Source: Pseudomonas graminis (GTDB lineage Bacteria > Pseudomonadota > Gammaproteobacteria > Pseudomonadales > Pseudomonadaceae). From it: a stretch of 64,000 bases of DNA. Within the stretch, counting starts at the first letter, position 1, and every line of letters starts with the position of its first letter. Under the pieces are notes generated by a model. It saw only the letters and a list, made by a program, of their open reading frames with translations, did no database searches and was not told the origin of the DNA. Positions 42,631-51,575 of the stretch are shown one piece after another. Made by a program: the position numbers and the translations under genes. The stretch spans positions 310,001 to 374,000 of the forward strand of contig NZ_MDEN01000066.1 in assembly GCF_001705435.1 (NCBI RefSeq), written 5' to 3'.

Positions 42631-43616
42631 GAATGGGTCTCGGCCATCTGATAGGCGGTTTCCAGAGCGACCCTGAGGCTGCCGGTGTCAATCTTGCCGG
42701 TGCCTGCCAGATCCAGCGCCGTGCCGTGATCCACGGAGGTGCGAATGATCGGCAGGCCCAGCGTGATGTTGACGGCGGCGCCGAAGCCTTTGTACTTCAG
42801 CACGGGCAGGCCCTGGTCGTGGTACATCGCCAGCACTGCGTCGCAGTGCTCCAGATATTTGGGGGTAAAGAGCGTGTCGGCGGGCAGCGGGCCATATAGA
42901 TCCAGGCCCTCGCTGCGCAGAAGCGCCAGAGTAGGTTCGATGATGTCGATTTCTTCGCGGCCCAGATGCCCGCTTTCGCCGGCATGGGGGTTGAGGCCAC
43001 AGACCAGAATCCGCGGGTGGGCGATGCCGAATTTGTTGACCAGATCCGCGTGCAGGATGCGTGTTACACGCTCCAGCCGTTCAGCAGTGATCGCATCGGC
43101 AACGTCACGCAGGGGCAGGTGAGTGGTCACCAGCGCCACGCGCAGATCTCCGGTCGCCAGCATCATCACCACCTGTTCGGTGTGGGTCAGCTCGGCAAGG
43201 AATTCGGTGTGGCCGGAGAACGGGATGCCACTGTCGTTGATCACGCCCTTGTGCACCGGCGCTGTGATCATGCCCGCGAAGTGGCCATCGATGCAGCCCT
43301 GGCCTGCTCGGATCAGGGTTTCGAGCACGAAACCACCGTTGGTCTTGTCGAGCTGGCCGGCAACGACTGGCGCCTGAATCGGCGTGTCCCAGACATACAG
43401 ACTGCCAGCGGGGGCGGGGGCATCAGGCCATGCGGCGGGTGTGACGGGGATCAGGCTGACAGCCACGCCCAGCTGGGCGGCCCGCTCGGTGAGCAGGTCG
43501 CAGCTGGTAATGGCAATCAGGGGATGGGGCTGGGACTGCGCGGCGAGGAGCAGGCAAAGGTCAGGGCCTATGCCGGCCGGCTCGCCGGGTGTCAGGGCGA
43601 AACGCTGTGGTTTCAC
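42627..43616 (-). CDS. pdxA: 4-hydroxythreonine-4-phosphate dehydrogenase PdxA
   Basis: NAD-dependent, zinc-using enzyme of pyridoxal phosphate synthesis. It has 329 residues, starting PQRFALTPGEPAGIGPDL, with metal-binding FSGHTEFLAELT and MYHDQGLPVLKYKGFG. The start overlaps the surA stop by four bases, and the end overlaps rsmA. Confidence 0.97.
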   Translation of the reverse strand: MKPQRFALTPGEPAGIGPDLCLLLAAQSQPHPLIAITSCDLLTERAAQLGVAVSLIPVTPAAWPDAPAPAGSLYVWDTPIQAPVVAGQLDKTNGGFVLETLIRAGQGCIDGHFAGMITAPVHKGVINDSGIPFSGHTEFLAELTHTEQVVMMLATGDLRVALVTTHLPLRDVADAITAERLERVTRILHADLVNKFGIAHPRILVCGLNPHAGESGHLGREEIDIIEPTLALLRSEGLDLYGPLPADTLFTPKYLEHCDAVLAMYHDQGLPVLKYKGFGAAVNITLGLPIIRTSVDHGTALDLAGTGKIDTGSLRVALETAYQMAETHS

Positions 43617-44935
43617 TTGGCCGCCTGATCAGCTCCGGGGAGCTTGATCTCGACGTAGGCTTCATCACGGATCTGACGCAACCAGGTTTGCAGTTCTTCG
43701 TCGTACTTGCGGTTACGCAGCACGGTCATCGCCTGTTGCTCACGCGCCTGACTGGTACTGTCAGTCGAGCGACGGCCGAGGACTTCCAGAACGTGCCAGC
43801 CGAATTGGGTCTCGAACGGCTTGGACACGACACCCTGAGCGGTCTCGTTCATGACGTCGCGGAACTCCGGAACCAGCGAGCGCGGGTCAACCCAGTTCAT
43901 GTCGCCGCCGTTAAGCGCCGAACCCGGGTCTTCGGAGAAGGCCTTCGCCAGTTCGCCGAAGTCTTCGCCATTCTGGATGCGGTCGTAGATACGTTGAGCC
44001 AGCAACTTGGTTTCAGCCGGGCTGCGGATTTCGCTTGGCTTGATCAGGATGTGACGAACGTGAACCTCGTCGCGCATCTGGGTCTGAGTCTCGCCACCGC
44101 GTTTTTCCACCAGTTTGAGAATGATGAAGCCGCCCGGTGTACGCGCAGGAGGGGTAACCTCGCCCGGACGCATCGACGACAGCATGTCGCCGAACGGAGG
44201 CGGCAGTTGAGCGGCTTTACGCCAGCCCATGTCACCGCCGTCCAGAGCACTTTCACTGGCCGAAGACGCGATCGCCATCTGCTCGAAGTTCGCGCCTTGT
44301 TGCAGCTTGCCGTAGAGGTCCTTGGCTTTGGCTGCAGCGGCCTGAATCTGATCCGACGTCGCGCTGTCCGGCGTCGGGATCAAGATGTTGGCCAGGTGGA
44401 ACTCTTCGGAAAACTGAGCTTTGCCCAGATCGGAGGCCAGAAAGTTCTTCACTTCCTGCTCCGAGACCTGGATGCGTTCGGCAACCCGGCGCTGACGCAC
44501 ACGGCTGATGATCATTTCCCGACGGATCTGCTCACGTGCGCTGGTATAGGACAGCCCGTCGTGGGTCAGTGCAGCCTTGAACTGGTCAACACTCATGTTG
44601 TTGCGTTGAGCGATGGTGGCAACTGCCTGGTTCAGCTCTTCATCGCTGATGCGAATGCCGGAGCGTTCGCCGATCTGGATCTGCAGGTTTTCCAGGATCA
44701 GACGATCCAGGACCTGAGACTCCAGTGCGCTGGCAGGCGGAACACCTTGCCCGCGCTTGGCGATGGTTTGCTGAACCTCACGGGTGCGCTGGTCGAGCTG
44801 GCTTTGCATGACCACGTCGTTGTCGACGATGGCAACTACCTTGTCGATGGTGCGCACTTCAGCGTGCGCAACAGTACCGATAAGCAGCGCGCCCAGCATC
44901 AGCGGGCGCAGACAATCAGAAAGCTTGGTCTTCAC
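43613..44935 (-). CDS. surA: Periplasmic peptidyl-prolyl isomerase/chaperone SurA
   Basis: Outer-membrane-protein chaperone. It has a signal peptide (KTKLSDCLRPLMLGALLIGT...AHA), an N-terminal chaperone domain starting RTIDKVVAIVDNDVVM, and two parvulin domains (HLANILIPTPD to about 270, and DEVHVRHILIKPSEI onward). It has 440 residues from a GTG at 44935, placed by homology; the longer frame from 45001 would run 66 bases further into lptD. It overlaps the lptD end by 20 bases, so it is translated in coupling with its own client LptD. Confidence 0.93.
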   Translation of the reverse strand: MKTKLSDCLRPLMLGALLIGTVAHAEVRTIDKVVAIVDNDVVMQSQLDQRTREVQQTIAKRGQGVPPASALESQVLDRLILENLQIQIGERSGIRISDEELNQAVATIAQRNNMSVDQFKAALTHDGLSYTSAREQIRREMIISRVRQRRVAERIQVSEQEVKNFLASDLGKAQFSEEFHLANILIPTPDSATSDQIQAAAAKAKDLYGKLQQGANFEQMAIASSASESALDGGDMGWRKAAQLPPPFGDMLSSMRPGEVTPPARTPGGFIILKLVEKRGGETQTQMRDEVHVRHILIKPSEIRSPAETKLLAQRIYDRIQNGEDFGELAKAFSEDPGSALNGGDMNWVDPRSLVPEFRDVMNETAQGVVSKPFETQFGWHVLEVLGRRSTDSTSQAREQQAMTVLRNRKYDEELQTWLRQIRDEAYVEIKLPGADQAAK

Positions 44936-47723
44936 GTTCACGATAACCTTGGATGCCTTTGTCGAGGAAGCTTTCAACTTTTTGGCCAACGACGCCGCCA
45001 AGTCCCTTCAACACGATTTGTAGGAAGACGCCGCGGTCGCCTTTCTCGTTCTGCGGTATCTCTTGGGTGGACTCGTCATAGTCGACCCAGTACCGGTTGA
45101 TCAGACGCAGCTTCCAGCAGCAGTTGTCATATTCAAAACCACCAAAGGCTTCGAGGGTACGGTCACGGTTGTAGTCGTACTGCCAGCGGGCGATTGCGCT
45201 CCACTGCGGAACCACAGGCCAGATGACCGAGAAGTCATGTTGCTGAATCTTGTAGTAGTCCTTGATGACCCTGCCATCCGGGTAGGTGTAATCACCCCCG
45301 CCTACGCTCCAGCGACCTGTAGTCTGGTCGTAACGGACCTGGTCGTTGCGATAGCGATACCCGGCGTTGATGACCTTGCCCGGCTCGTCTTCAGGCTGGT
45401 AGTGGAACATTGCGCTGCCGGAGCGTGTGCTGCGGCTGTCCGGGTCCCAGTTGAAGTCCGACGTGGCACGCCAGTCGCGGTTGAAGCGGTATTCGTATTC
45501 GAGCGCATACGGCGACACGTCAGACTGAGCGTCTTTGCGGTCTTCGAAGGCAATACCTGGCAGTTGCACCTTGCGGTCGGCGAAGTACACCGCCTGACCG
45601 ACACTGACGCGCTGACGTTCGAAGCCGTTGTCTTCGATCCAGCGGTTGGTCACGCCCAGCGACAGTTTGTTTTCGTCGCCAATGCGGTCGGAACCGACGA
45701 AGCGGTTGTCGCGAAACAGCGAGGCGTAGTTGAACGTGGTTTCGCCACTGTCGAAGATCGGAATGTCGCTCTGATCTTTCTCTGGAACGTAGAGGTAGTA
45801 CGCACGAGGTTCCAGAGTCTGGCGGTAGTTTTTACCGAACCAGTTGGTGTTGCGATCAAAGTACAAGCCGCTGTCGACGCTGAAGATCGGCACCGCGCGG
45901 TCAACACCGCTGTCGAAGTTCTCACGAGTAGTCGAGTTCAGATTGGCAGCCGAATCCAGGTAGGCCTTGCCTTGCCCGTCCAGATCCAGATCGTACTTGG
46001 TGTAAACGTACTTCAGTTTCGGGGTCACAAAACCGTAGCTGGCAGTCAGCGGCAGGCTGATCGACGGCGCGAGGTTCAAGCGGTCGCCGTTCGCGCGAGC
46101 CAGACCCGTGACGTTCGTATCCAGTCGATTGCTGAAAATGCCGTCTTCGTCGCTGTACTGGCCAGTGCGCAGATCACGATCAAAGCGAACCAGCTCAGTC
46201 TCGTAATCGAACTTGAAGCCTTCAGGGCGATACGGCAGCGAGCCGTTCAGCGTGAGCTGAGGCAAGCGACCATAAGGCGTGATCTGAGTCACGGTGGTCA
46301 GCTGATACTGCTGGGCATTCAACGTCGCGGTGTAGTTGTCACCACGGTAGTAGACCGCACCCTGCTGGTTCAGATAGTCGTGAGTGCTTACGCCTTCCTG
46401 ACCGCTTTTCAGGTCCTTGAAGTAGTACGGATCACTCACCTTCGTGTAGTCGATCTTGCTGGTCAGGCGCGAATCCAGACCACTGCGATCCTGCCAGTTG
46501 ACCAACCAGCGGGTGTCCTTGTAATCCGACTGCAGCTTGCGATCGTCGTTGTCGTCGTTCAGGTAAGCCGCACCGAACTGACCTTCGCTGGTCTTGGTCA
46601 GGTAACGGAACTCGCCTTCCAGCAACATGCCACGCTTGGCCATGTAGGTCGGGTACAACGTGGCGTCATAGTTCGGCGCCAGGTTGAAATAGTACGGGGT
46701 GAGCAACGAGAAGCCGGTGTCGGTGCCGGTACCGATGGTCGGTGGCAGGAAGCCGGACTGGCGACGGTCGTCGATCGGGAAATAGATGTAAGGCGTGTAC
46801 AGGATCGGAATGTCATGAACGCGCAGTGTGGCGTTGGTGGCAGTACCGAAACCGGTGGCCGGGTTCAGGGTGATGTTGTTGCCCTTCACGGTCCACGAGT
46901 TGCTGTTCGGTTCGCACGTGGTGTACGTGCCGTCCTTCAAGCGGATGATCGCGTTCTCGGCACGACGAGCGTACAGGGCGTTACCGCGAACGTTGTTTTT
47001 GTGCAGCACGTACTCGGCGTTGTCGACTTTGGCTTCGCCGGTGTCGAGCTGGACTTCAGCGTGATCGCCGACGATCAGGGCGCCGTTGTCGCGCAGACGG
47101 ACATCGCCGTTCAGCTCGCCACGGTTCTCGGCCTGGTGAAGGCTGGCTTCGTCAGCCTCGACCTGCATGCTGCCCTGACGCAGGACAACGTCACCGGCCA
47201 GGGTCGCAACCTGCTCTTCCTGCTGATAACGCGAAGCCTTGGCGCCGATGAACGTCGGTGCGTCGCTCTTCGGCGTCTTGTCGTCCATGCCCGGACGGAT
47301 CGGTTCGATGTAGGCGCCCGAGCAGTACGGACCGGTCTCAGCCAGTTGGGCTGCGGTCAGTTTCTCGCGCGGAACCCAGTCCAGGTGGCTGTAATCGGCG
47401 CTGCGCGATTTCAGGCCACGGCCCTTGGCCTCGGTGACCAGCATCGTTTTGGGCACGACTTCGCCGTCGGAAGTGGTGGTCGTCTGAGCGCCATCTGCCG
47501 TGCTGCTGTTGGACGAAACACTGTTGGCGTCGTGCACGGGGCGCGGAGGCAACTGGGCTGCGTTGGTTTTCGGAGAGCAATCCCATGCACCTGTTGCAGA
47601 CACCGAGCAGTCATACTGTTCGGCGGCAACCACGTACGGGACGGCCAGGGGTTGCATCGCCAGCAAACTGCCGGTTACGAGCAACGGAAATTTTTTACGA
47701 AACGCGGGGGATTTCAATGCCAT
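44916..47723 (-). CDS. lptD: LPS-assembly outer-membrane protein LptD
   Basis: A 935-residue outer-membrane barrel that inserts lipopolysaccharide into the outer leaflet. It has a signal peptide (1 to about 33, ending VVAAEQ), an N-terminal periplasmic region, a beta-jellyroll OstA domain (about 155-280) taking LPS from LptA, and a C-terminal barrel of alternating strands rich in Tyr, Arg and Asp. Essential. It heads the lptD-surA-pdxA-rsmA-apaG-apaH cluster and diverges from amgK across a 129-base gap that must hold both promoters. A long antisense frame (45063-47816) is a shadow. Confidence 0.97.
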   Translation of the reverse strand: MALKSPAFRKKFPLLVTGSLLAMQPLAVPYVVAAEQYDCSVSATGAWDCSPKTNAAQLPPRPVHDANSVSSNSSTADGAQTTTTSDGEVVPKTMLVTEAKGRGLKSRSADYSHLDWVPREKLTAAQLAETGPYCSGAYIEPIRPGMDDKTPKSDAPTFIGAKASRYQQEEQVATLAGDVVLRQGSMQVEADEASLHQAENRGELNGDVRLRDNGALIVGDHAEVQLDTGEAKVDNAEYVLHKNNVRGNALYARRAENAIIRLKDGTYTTCEPNSNSWTVKGNNITLNPATGFGTATNATLRVHDIPILYTPYIYFPIDDRRQSGFLPPTIGTGTDTGFSLLTPYYFNLAPNYDATLYPTYMAKRGMLLEGEFRYLTKTSEGQFGAAYLNDDNDDRKLQSDYKDTRWLVNWQDRSGLDSRLTSKIDYTKVSDPYYFKDLKSGQEGVSTHDYLNQQGAVYYRGDNYTATLNAQQYQLTTVTQITPYGRLPQLTLNGSLPYRPEGFKFDYETELVRFDRDLRTGQYSDEDGIFSNRLDTNVTGLARANGDRLNLAPSISLPLTASYGFVTPKLKYVYTKYDLDLDGQGKAYLDSAANLNSTTRENFDSGVDRAVPIFSVDSGLYFDRNTNWFGKNYRQTLEPRAYYLYVPEKDQSDIPIFDSGETTFNYASLFRDNRFVGSDRIGDENKLSLGVTNRWIEDNGFERQRVSVGQAVYFADRKVQLPGIAFEDRKDAQSDVSPYALEYEYRFNRDWRATSDFNWDPDSRSTRSGSAMFHYQPEDEPGKVINAGYRYRNDQVRYDQTTGRWSVGGGDYTYPDGRVIKDYYKIQQHDFSVIWPVVPQWSAIARWQYDYNRDRTLEAFGGFEYDNCCWKLRLINRYWVDYDESTQEIPQNEKGDRGVFLQIVLKGLGGVVGQKVESFLDKGIQGYREREDQAF

Positions 47724-47852
47724 CTTATTAGTCCGGGCTTCCTGCGCGCCATCTGCCCGCGGGGGGGCCGCACGCCTCTCGATGGGCTGAAAAAGATGTC
47801 GGATAATAAAGCATGACCCGCTTGACGGCTAGCGCCGTCGGAGACCCTTGCA

Positions 47853-48896
47853 ATGCCAGATCAAGATGTACGCCTGCAACACCTGAAAGTTTGGCTCGAT
47901 GAGCAACTCCCGCGTTTATTTGAGGCCCAGGGCTGGGGGCCAATCCCCCCGGCCACGTTGACTGCCGCCAGTAGCGATGCCAGTTTCCGGCGCTACTTCC
48001 GCTGGGAGGGGGAGGGCCGCACTTTTATTGTCATGGACGCGCCGCCCCCCCAGGAAAACTGCAAACCCTTCGTGGATATCGCTCATTTATTGAGCGGGTC
48101 GGGCATTAATGTTCCGAAAATTTATGCCGAAGACCTGAGTCAGGGCTTCCTTTTGTTGAATGACCTGGGTCGTCAGACCTACCTGGATGTGATCGACGAG
48201 CGAAACGCCGATCAGCTGTTCATTGACGCAATCGACGCACTGCTCGCCTACCAGCAACTGCCGATGGACGCGCCGTTGCCGAGTTACGACGTGGCACTTC
48301 TGCGCCGCGAGCTGGAACTGTTCCCCGAGTGGTACGTGAAGCGCCATCTGGGCGTGGAGTTCGATCAGGCGCAGCAGGCCAGTTGGCAGGCTGTCAGCGA
48401 TCTGCTGATCGAGAGCGCGCTGGCCCAGCCGAAGGTGCTGGTGCACCGCGATTACATGCCGCGCAACCTGATGCTCAGCGAACCGAACCCTGGCGTGCTG
48501 GATTTTCAGGACGCGGTGTACGGCCCGGTTACCTACGACATCACCTGCCTGTTCAAGGATGCATTCCTGAGCTGGCCGGAGGCGCGCGTAGCCGGCTGGC
48601 TTGAGCTGTATTGGAACAAGGCCGTCGCGGCGGGCATCCCGGTGCAGGACGAATTCGATGAATTCCGTCGTGCCAGTGATTTGATGGGCGTGCAGCGGCA
48701 TTTGAAAGTGATCGGTATTTTCGCCCGTATCTGCCACCGTGACGGCAAACCACGCTACCTAGCCGATGTGCCGCGCTTCTTCTCCTATATAGAAGCGGTG
48801 TTGGCGCGACGCCCGGAGTTGGTTGAGTTGAGTAATCTGTTGACCAGCCTTGGCCATACAAAACCGACACAGGCAAAACCAGCATCTGTCGGGTAA
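47853..48896 (+). CDS. amgK: N-acetylmuramate/N-acetylglucosamine kinase AmgK
   Basis: Anomeric sugar kinase of cell-wall recycling that makes MurNAc-1-phosphate (and GlcNAc-1-P). It has 347 residues of aminoglycoside-phosphotransferase fold: catalytic loop VLVHRDYMPRNLML with HxDxxxxN, and metal motif VLDFQDAVYG. Adjacent to murU, with which it forms the MurNAc recycling bypass that gives intrinsic fosfomycin tolerance in Pseudomonas. Confidence 0.93.
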   Translation: MPDQDVRLQHLKVWLDEQLPRLFEAQGWGPIPPATLTAASSDASFRRYFRWEGEGRTFIVMDAPPPQENCKPFVDIAHLLSGSGINVPKIYAEDLSQGFLLLNDLGRQTYLDVIDERNADQLFIDAIDALLAYQQLPMDAPLPSYDVALLRRELELFPEWYVKRHLGVEFDQAQQASWQAVSDLLIESALAQPKVLVHRDYMPRNLMLSEPNPGVLDFQDAVYGPVTYDITCLFKDAFLSWPEARVAGWLELYWNKAVAAGIPVQDEFDEFRRASDLMGVQRHLKVIGIFARICHRDGKPRYLADVPRFFSYIEAVLARRPELVELSNLLTSLGHTKPTQAKPASVG

Positions 48897-48954
48897 TGGG
48901 ATGGACTGCCATTGAAGAGGGACTGCACGTGAAGATTGTCTTGATGAGGGCCGC

Positions 48955-49623
48955 ATGAAAGCGATGATTCTGGCGGCGGGCAAAGGCGAGCGCCTGCGCC
49001 CGTTGACCCTGCACACGCCCAAACCGCTGGTGCGAGCCGGCGGCGTTCCACTGATTGAATACCACTTGCGCGCGATCAAAGCGGCCGGCGTTGAAGACGT
49101 TGTGATCAACCATGCGTGGTTGGGCCAGCAGATCGAAAATCATCTCGGCGACGGTCGCCTGTGGGGTTTGAATATCCGCTACTCCCCTGAGGGCGAGCCC
49201 CTTGAGACGGGCGGCGGGATCTTCCGTGCGCTGCCGCTGCTGGGCGACGAGCCTTTTATCCTCGTCAACGGTGACATCTGGGTCGACTTCGATTTCAGTT
49301 CATTGACGAAACCGCTCAAGGGGCTTGCCCATCTGGTGCTGGTGGACAATCCGCCGCATCACCCCGCGGGCGATTTCGCGCTGGTCGACGGGCAGGTGCA
49401 CGACGACGCAGCTCAGCCGCGCCTGACCTACAGCGGCATCGCGGTCCTGCACCCGCAACTCTTCGCGGGCTGCAGCGGGGGCGCATTCAAGCTGGCGCCC
49501 TTATTGCGTGACGCCATGGCGAAAGGCCTGGTGACCGGCGAACGTTTTGCCGGCCGCTGGGTGGATGTCGGTACCCATGAACGACTGGCCGAAGTCGAGC
49601 AGATCCTTGCGGTGAAGCCCTAG
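48955..49623 (+). CDS. murU: N-acetylmuramate-1-phosphate uridylyltransferase MurU
   Basis: Converts MurNAc-1-phosphate and UTP to UDP-MurNAc. It has 222 residues with the nucleotidyltransferase signature MILAAGKGERLRPLTLHTPK (start at residue 4) and ILVNGDIWVDFD with the metal-binding aspartate. It follows amgK by 58 bases, and its stop codon is directly followed by the ATG of djlA (no gap). Confidence 0.95.
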   Translation: MKAMILAAGKGERLRPLTLHTPKPLVRAGGVPLIEYHLRAIKAAGVEDVVINHAWLGQQIENHLGDGRLWGLNIRYSPEGEPLETGGGIFRALPLLGDEPFILVNGDIWVDFDFSSLTKPLKGLAHLVLVDNPPHHPAGDFALVDGQVHDDAAQPRLTYSGIAVLHPQLFAGCSGGAFKLAPLLRDAMAKGLVTGERFAGRWVDVGTHERLAEVEQILAVKP

Positions 49624-50397
49624 ATGCTGTGGCCATTCACGGTGGTCGGCGGTGGCGTCGGGTATCTGATTGCCAGCATTCCCGGTGCCATGCTCGGTGC
49701 ACTTCTGGGACAGGCGCTTGATCGGCGGCTGCATTTCCGGAGCTGGGCGGAGATGCGCGAGCGTGCCAGCGGCCGCACCGTACCGCGCGATGACGAGCTC
49801 ATTTTCATTCTGTTGGGTCGTCTGGCGAAGAGCGAAGGTCGGGTGGTCGACGGGCATATACAGCAGGCGCGCGTTGAAATGCGCCGACTGGACCTCAGCG
49901 AGGCGGCGCAACGGCGGGCGATTCAGGCGTTCAATCGGGGCAAGGACGGGCGCGACAATTTGCGCGTCCACCTCACGCGCCTGAAAAGCCAGCCCCACGC
50001 GGCAGAAGGTTTGTTGCGCGCTTGTTGGCGCATGGCGTGGGCGGATGGCAGGGCGTCGCGCACCGAACGCGAGTTGATCGTGCTGTGGGGCAAATGGCTG
50101 GGCTGGGCTGCGGGCAAAGTCGAAGGGTTGTCATCGACCGAAGACGAACAACGTTCGAGGGGCGCTCCCGCCAGCAGTGGCGGCGAGTTTCAGGACGCGC
50201 TGCGTCTGTTGGGGGTGAAAGCGGATGCCGAACCTGCGCAGATCAAGCGCGCCTACCGTCGATTGCTGAGTCGTCACCACCCGGACAAGATCGCCGGCAG
50301 TGGCGCCAATCAACTACAGGTCCGTGATGCCACCGAGAAAACCCGCGAGCTGCATCATGCCTATGCAGTGATTCGCGATCGGCGCGGGTTCCGCTGA
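49624..50397 (+). CDS. djlA: DjlA-like TerB and J-domain membrane protein
   Basis: A 257-residue co-chaperone. It has an N-terminal membrane/glycine-zipper segment (FTVVGGGVGYLIASIPGAML), a TerB-like helical middle (about 60-165), and a C-terminal J domain with the HPD motif (SRHHPDKIAGSGANQLQ) at about 219-221. DjlA stimulates DnaK ATPase at the inner membrane. No gap follows murU, so they are co-transcribed. Confidence 0.9.
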   Translation: MLWPFTVVGGGVGYLIASIPGAMLGALLGQALDRRLHFRSWAEMRERASGRTVPRDDELIFILLGRLAKSEGRVVDGHIQQARVEMRRLDLSEAAQRRAIQAFNRGKDGRDNLRVHLTRLKSQPHAAEGLLRACWRMAWADGRASRTERELIVLWGKWLGWAAGKVEGLSSTEDEQRSRGAPASSGGEFQDALRLLGVKADAEPAQIKRAYRRLLSRHHPDKIAGSGANQLQVRDATEKTRELHHAYAVIRDRRGFR

Positions 50398-50412
50398 CGC
50401 TTCCTTTTGAAG

Positions 50413-50433
50413 GCTGCCCGGCCCACGGGCAGC
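50413..50433. terminator. Convergent stem-loop between djlA and the DUF3530 gene
   Basis: GCTGCCCG-GCCCA-CGGGCAGC is an eight-pair hairpin in the 53-base convergent gap. It lacks a clear U-tract on either strand, so terminator function is only likely. Confidence 0.45.
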
Positions 50434-50450
50434 GTCGAAGGCGGTAATCG

Positions 50451-51434
50451 CTACTTTGCTGCGTCCCCTTCCAGCCAACCCCGGACGCGGCGAAACAGTT
50501 GATCCTGCTCCATCACCGGATTCCCGGGAATCGCACTCAACGCCACTTGGGTAAATCGAGCGTTTTTAGTTCGTTTGCTAACGTCCAGTCGGTCTTGTGC
50601 CTGCTGACGTGGCACCGGACGATCCTTGTTGACGAAGTCTGCTGTCGGGACTTTCAGCGTCGGCAGCAGCTCCATCAGCCCTGGTGTTTCCTTGCCGGTG
50701 TCCACGGCCGTGACCATGACCAAGCGTTGAATAGCCGGCGAGGGGCGCTCGCTCATGTATCGCGCTGCCCAGTAAGCGCCGCTGCCATGGCCGAGGAGGA
50801 CGATGCTGCGGGCCTTGTTCTGCTGGGCGAACGCCACGGCGCTGTCGATCCTGGCGAAGATTTTCTCGGCGTTGGCCTTGGCCATTTCCGCCTGGGCAGA
50901 TGCCTGCTCGGCAGCCGCTGCAGCTTCCGCTTCGGCTGTGGCCGCAGGGTCGGGGGCTTTCACCGCAGCGTCTTTGGCTTTATCGCCGCCACCCGCCGCT
51001 GCCGGGGCATCCGCCGCACGGGCAAAAATACCGTCGTTGTGAGCGTCCGGCATGCTCAGACTGAGGCTGGACCACCCGACGTCCGGCAGCTTGCGACGCA
51101 GCGGTGCGACCGCAATCGGCCAATCCGCTGACTCATCGGCGCCCGGCACGATGATCACTGCGCCTTTGGGCTCATCGACGTTCGCCGGTTTCCACAACGC
51201 CAGAAAGGTCTCGTCGCCCGCCTGCAATTGCTGTTGCTCGACCTGCGGCACCTGACGCTCAAGCGCCAGGGTGTCTTCTTCGCTGCGCGACGGCAATGCG
51301 GCCCGCTCGACCGGCGCTTCAGCCGACTTGGCGTCTTTATCCGGCGCCGGGTCCGCGGCCATGACGAGCGGCGAGCAAGGTAGTATCAGCGTCAGGCACA
51401 GCGCAGGAAATAGTGCGCGGAGGGTGTAGGGCAT
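50451..51434 (-). CDS. DUF3530 family exported protein
   Basis: A 327-residue protein with a signal peptide (MPYTLRALFPALCLTLILPC to VMA). After a polar linker come alpha/beta-hydrolase-like segments (LWKPANVDEPKGAVIIVPG and SIVLLGHGSGAYWA, where the serine sits in a nucleophile-elbow-like GHGSG). An alanine-, glutamate- and lysine-rich insertion (about 150-195) is low complexity. Function unknown. It lies where P. aeruginosa has PA0599. The start is MPYTLR (51434) rather than the longer frame; GG-rich upstream sequence is weak. It converges with djlA and diverges from agtS. Confidence 0.82.
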   Translation of the reverse strand: MPYTLRALFPALCLTLILPCSPLVMAADPAPDKDAKSAEAPVERAALPSRSEEDTLALERQVPQVEQQQLQAGDETFLALWKPANVDEPKGAVIIVPGADESADWPIAVAPLRRKLPDVGWSSLSLSMPDAHNDGIFARAADAPAAAGGGDKAKDAAVKAPDPAATAEAEAAAAAEQASAQAEMAKANAEKIFARIDSAVAFAQQNKARSIVLLGHGSGAYWAARYMSERPSPAIQRLVMVTAVDTGKETPGLMELLPTLKVPTADFVNKDRPVPRQQAQDRLDVSKRTKNARFTQVALSAIPGNPVMEQDQLFRRVRGWLEGDAAK

Positions 51435-51575
51435 CGAGTATTCCAAAGGCCGGAAACAATTCCGGCAGACTAATGGGTTGACGGCTGTTTGTCAGGCCAG
51501 GCAATCGCCGCGCTTCAGCGAGCGACAGGCACAGCGCATGATCGGCATGGAATTCAGAGAAATGGAGACGACAGT

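Noticed and set aside
45063..47816. A 917-codon open frame antisense to lptD
   Set aside because: It mirrors lptD codon structure, has no recognisable domains and overlaps an essential conserved gene completely. GC-rich Pseudomonas genes commonly give such shadows.
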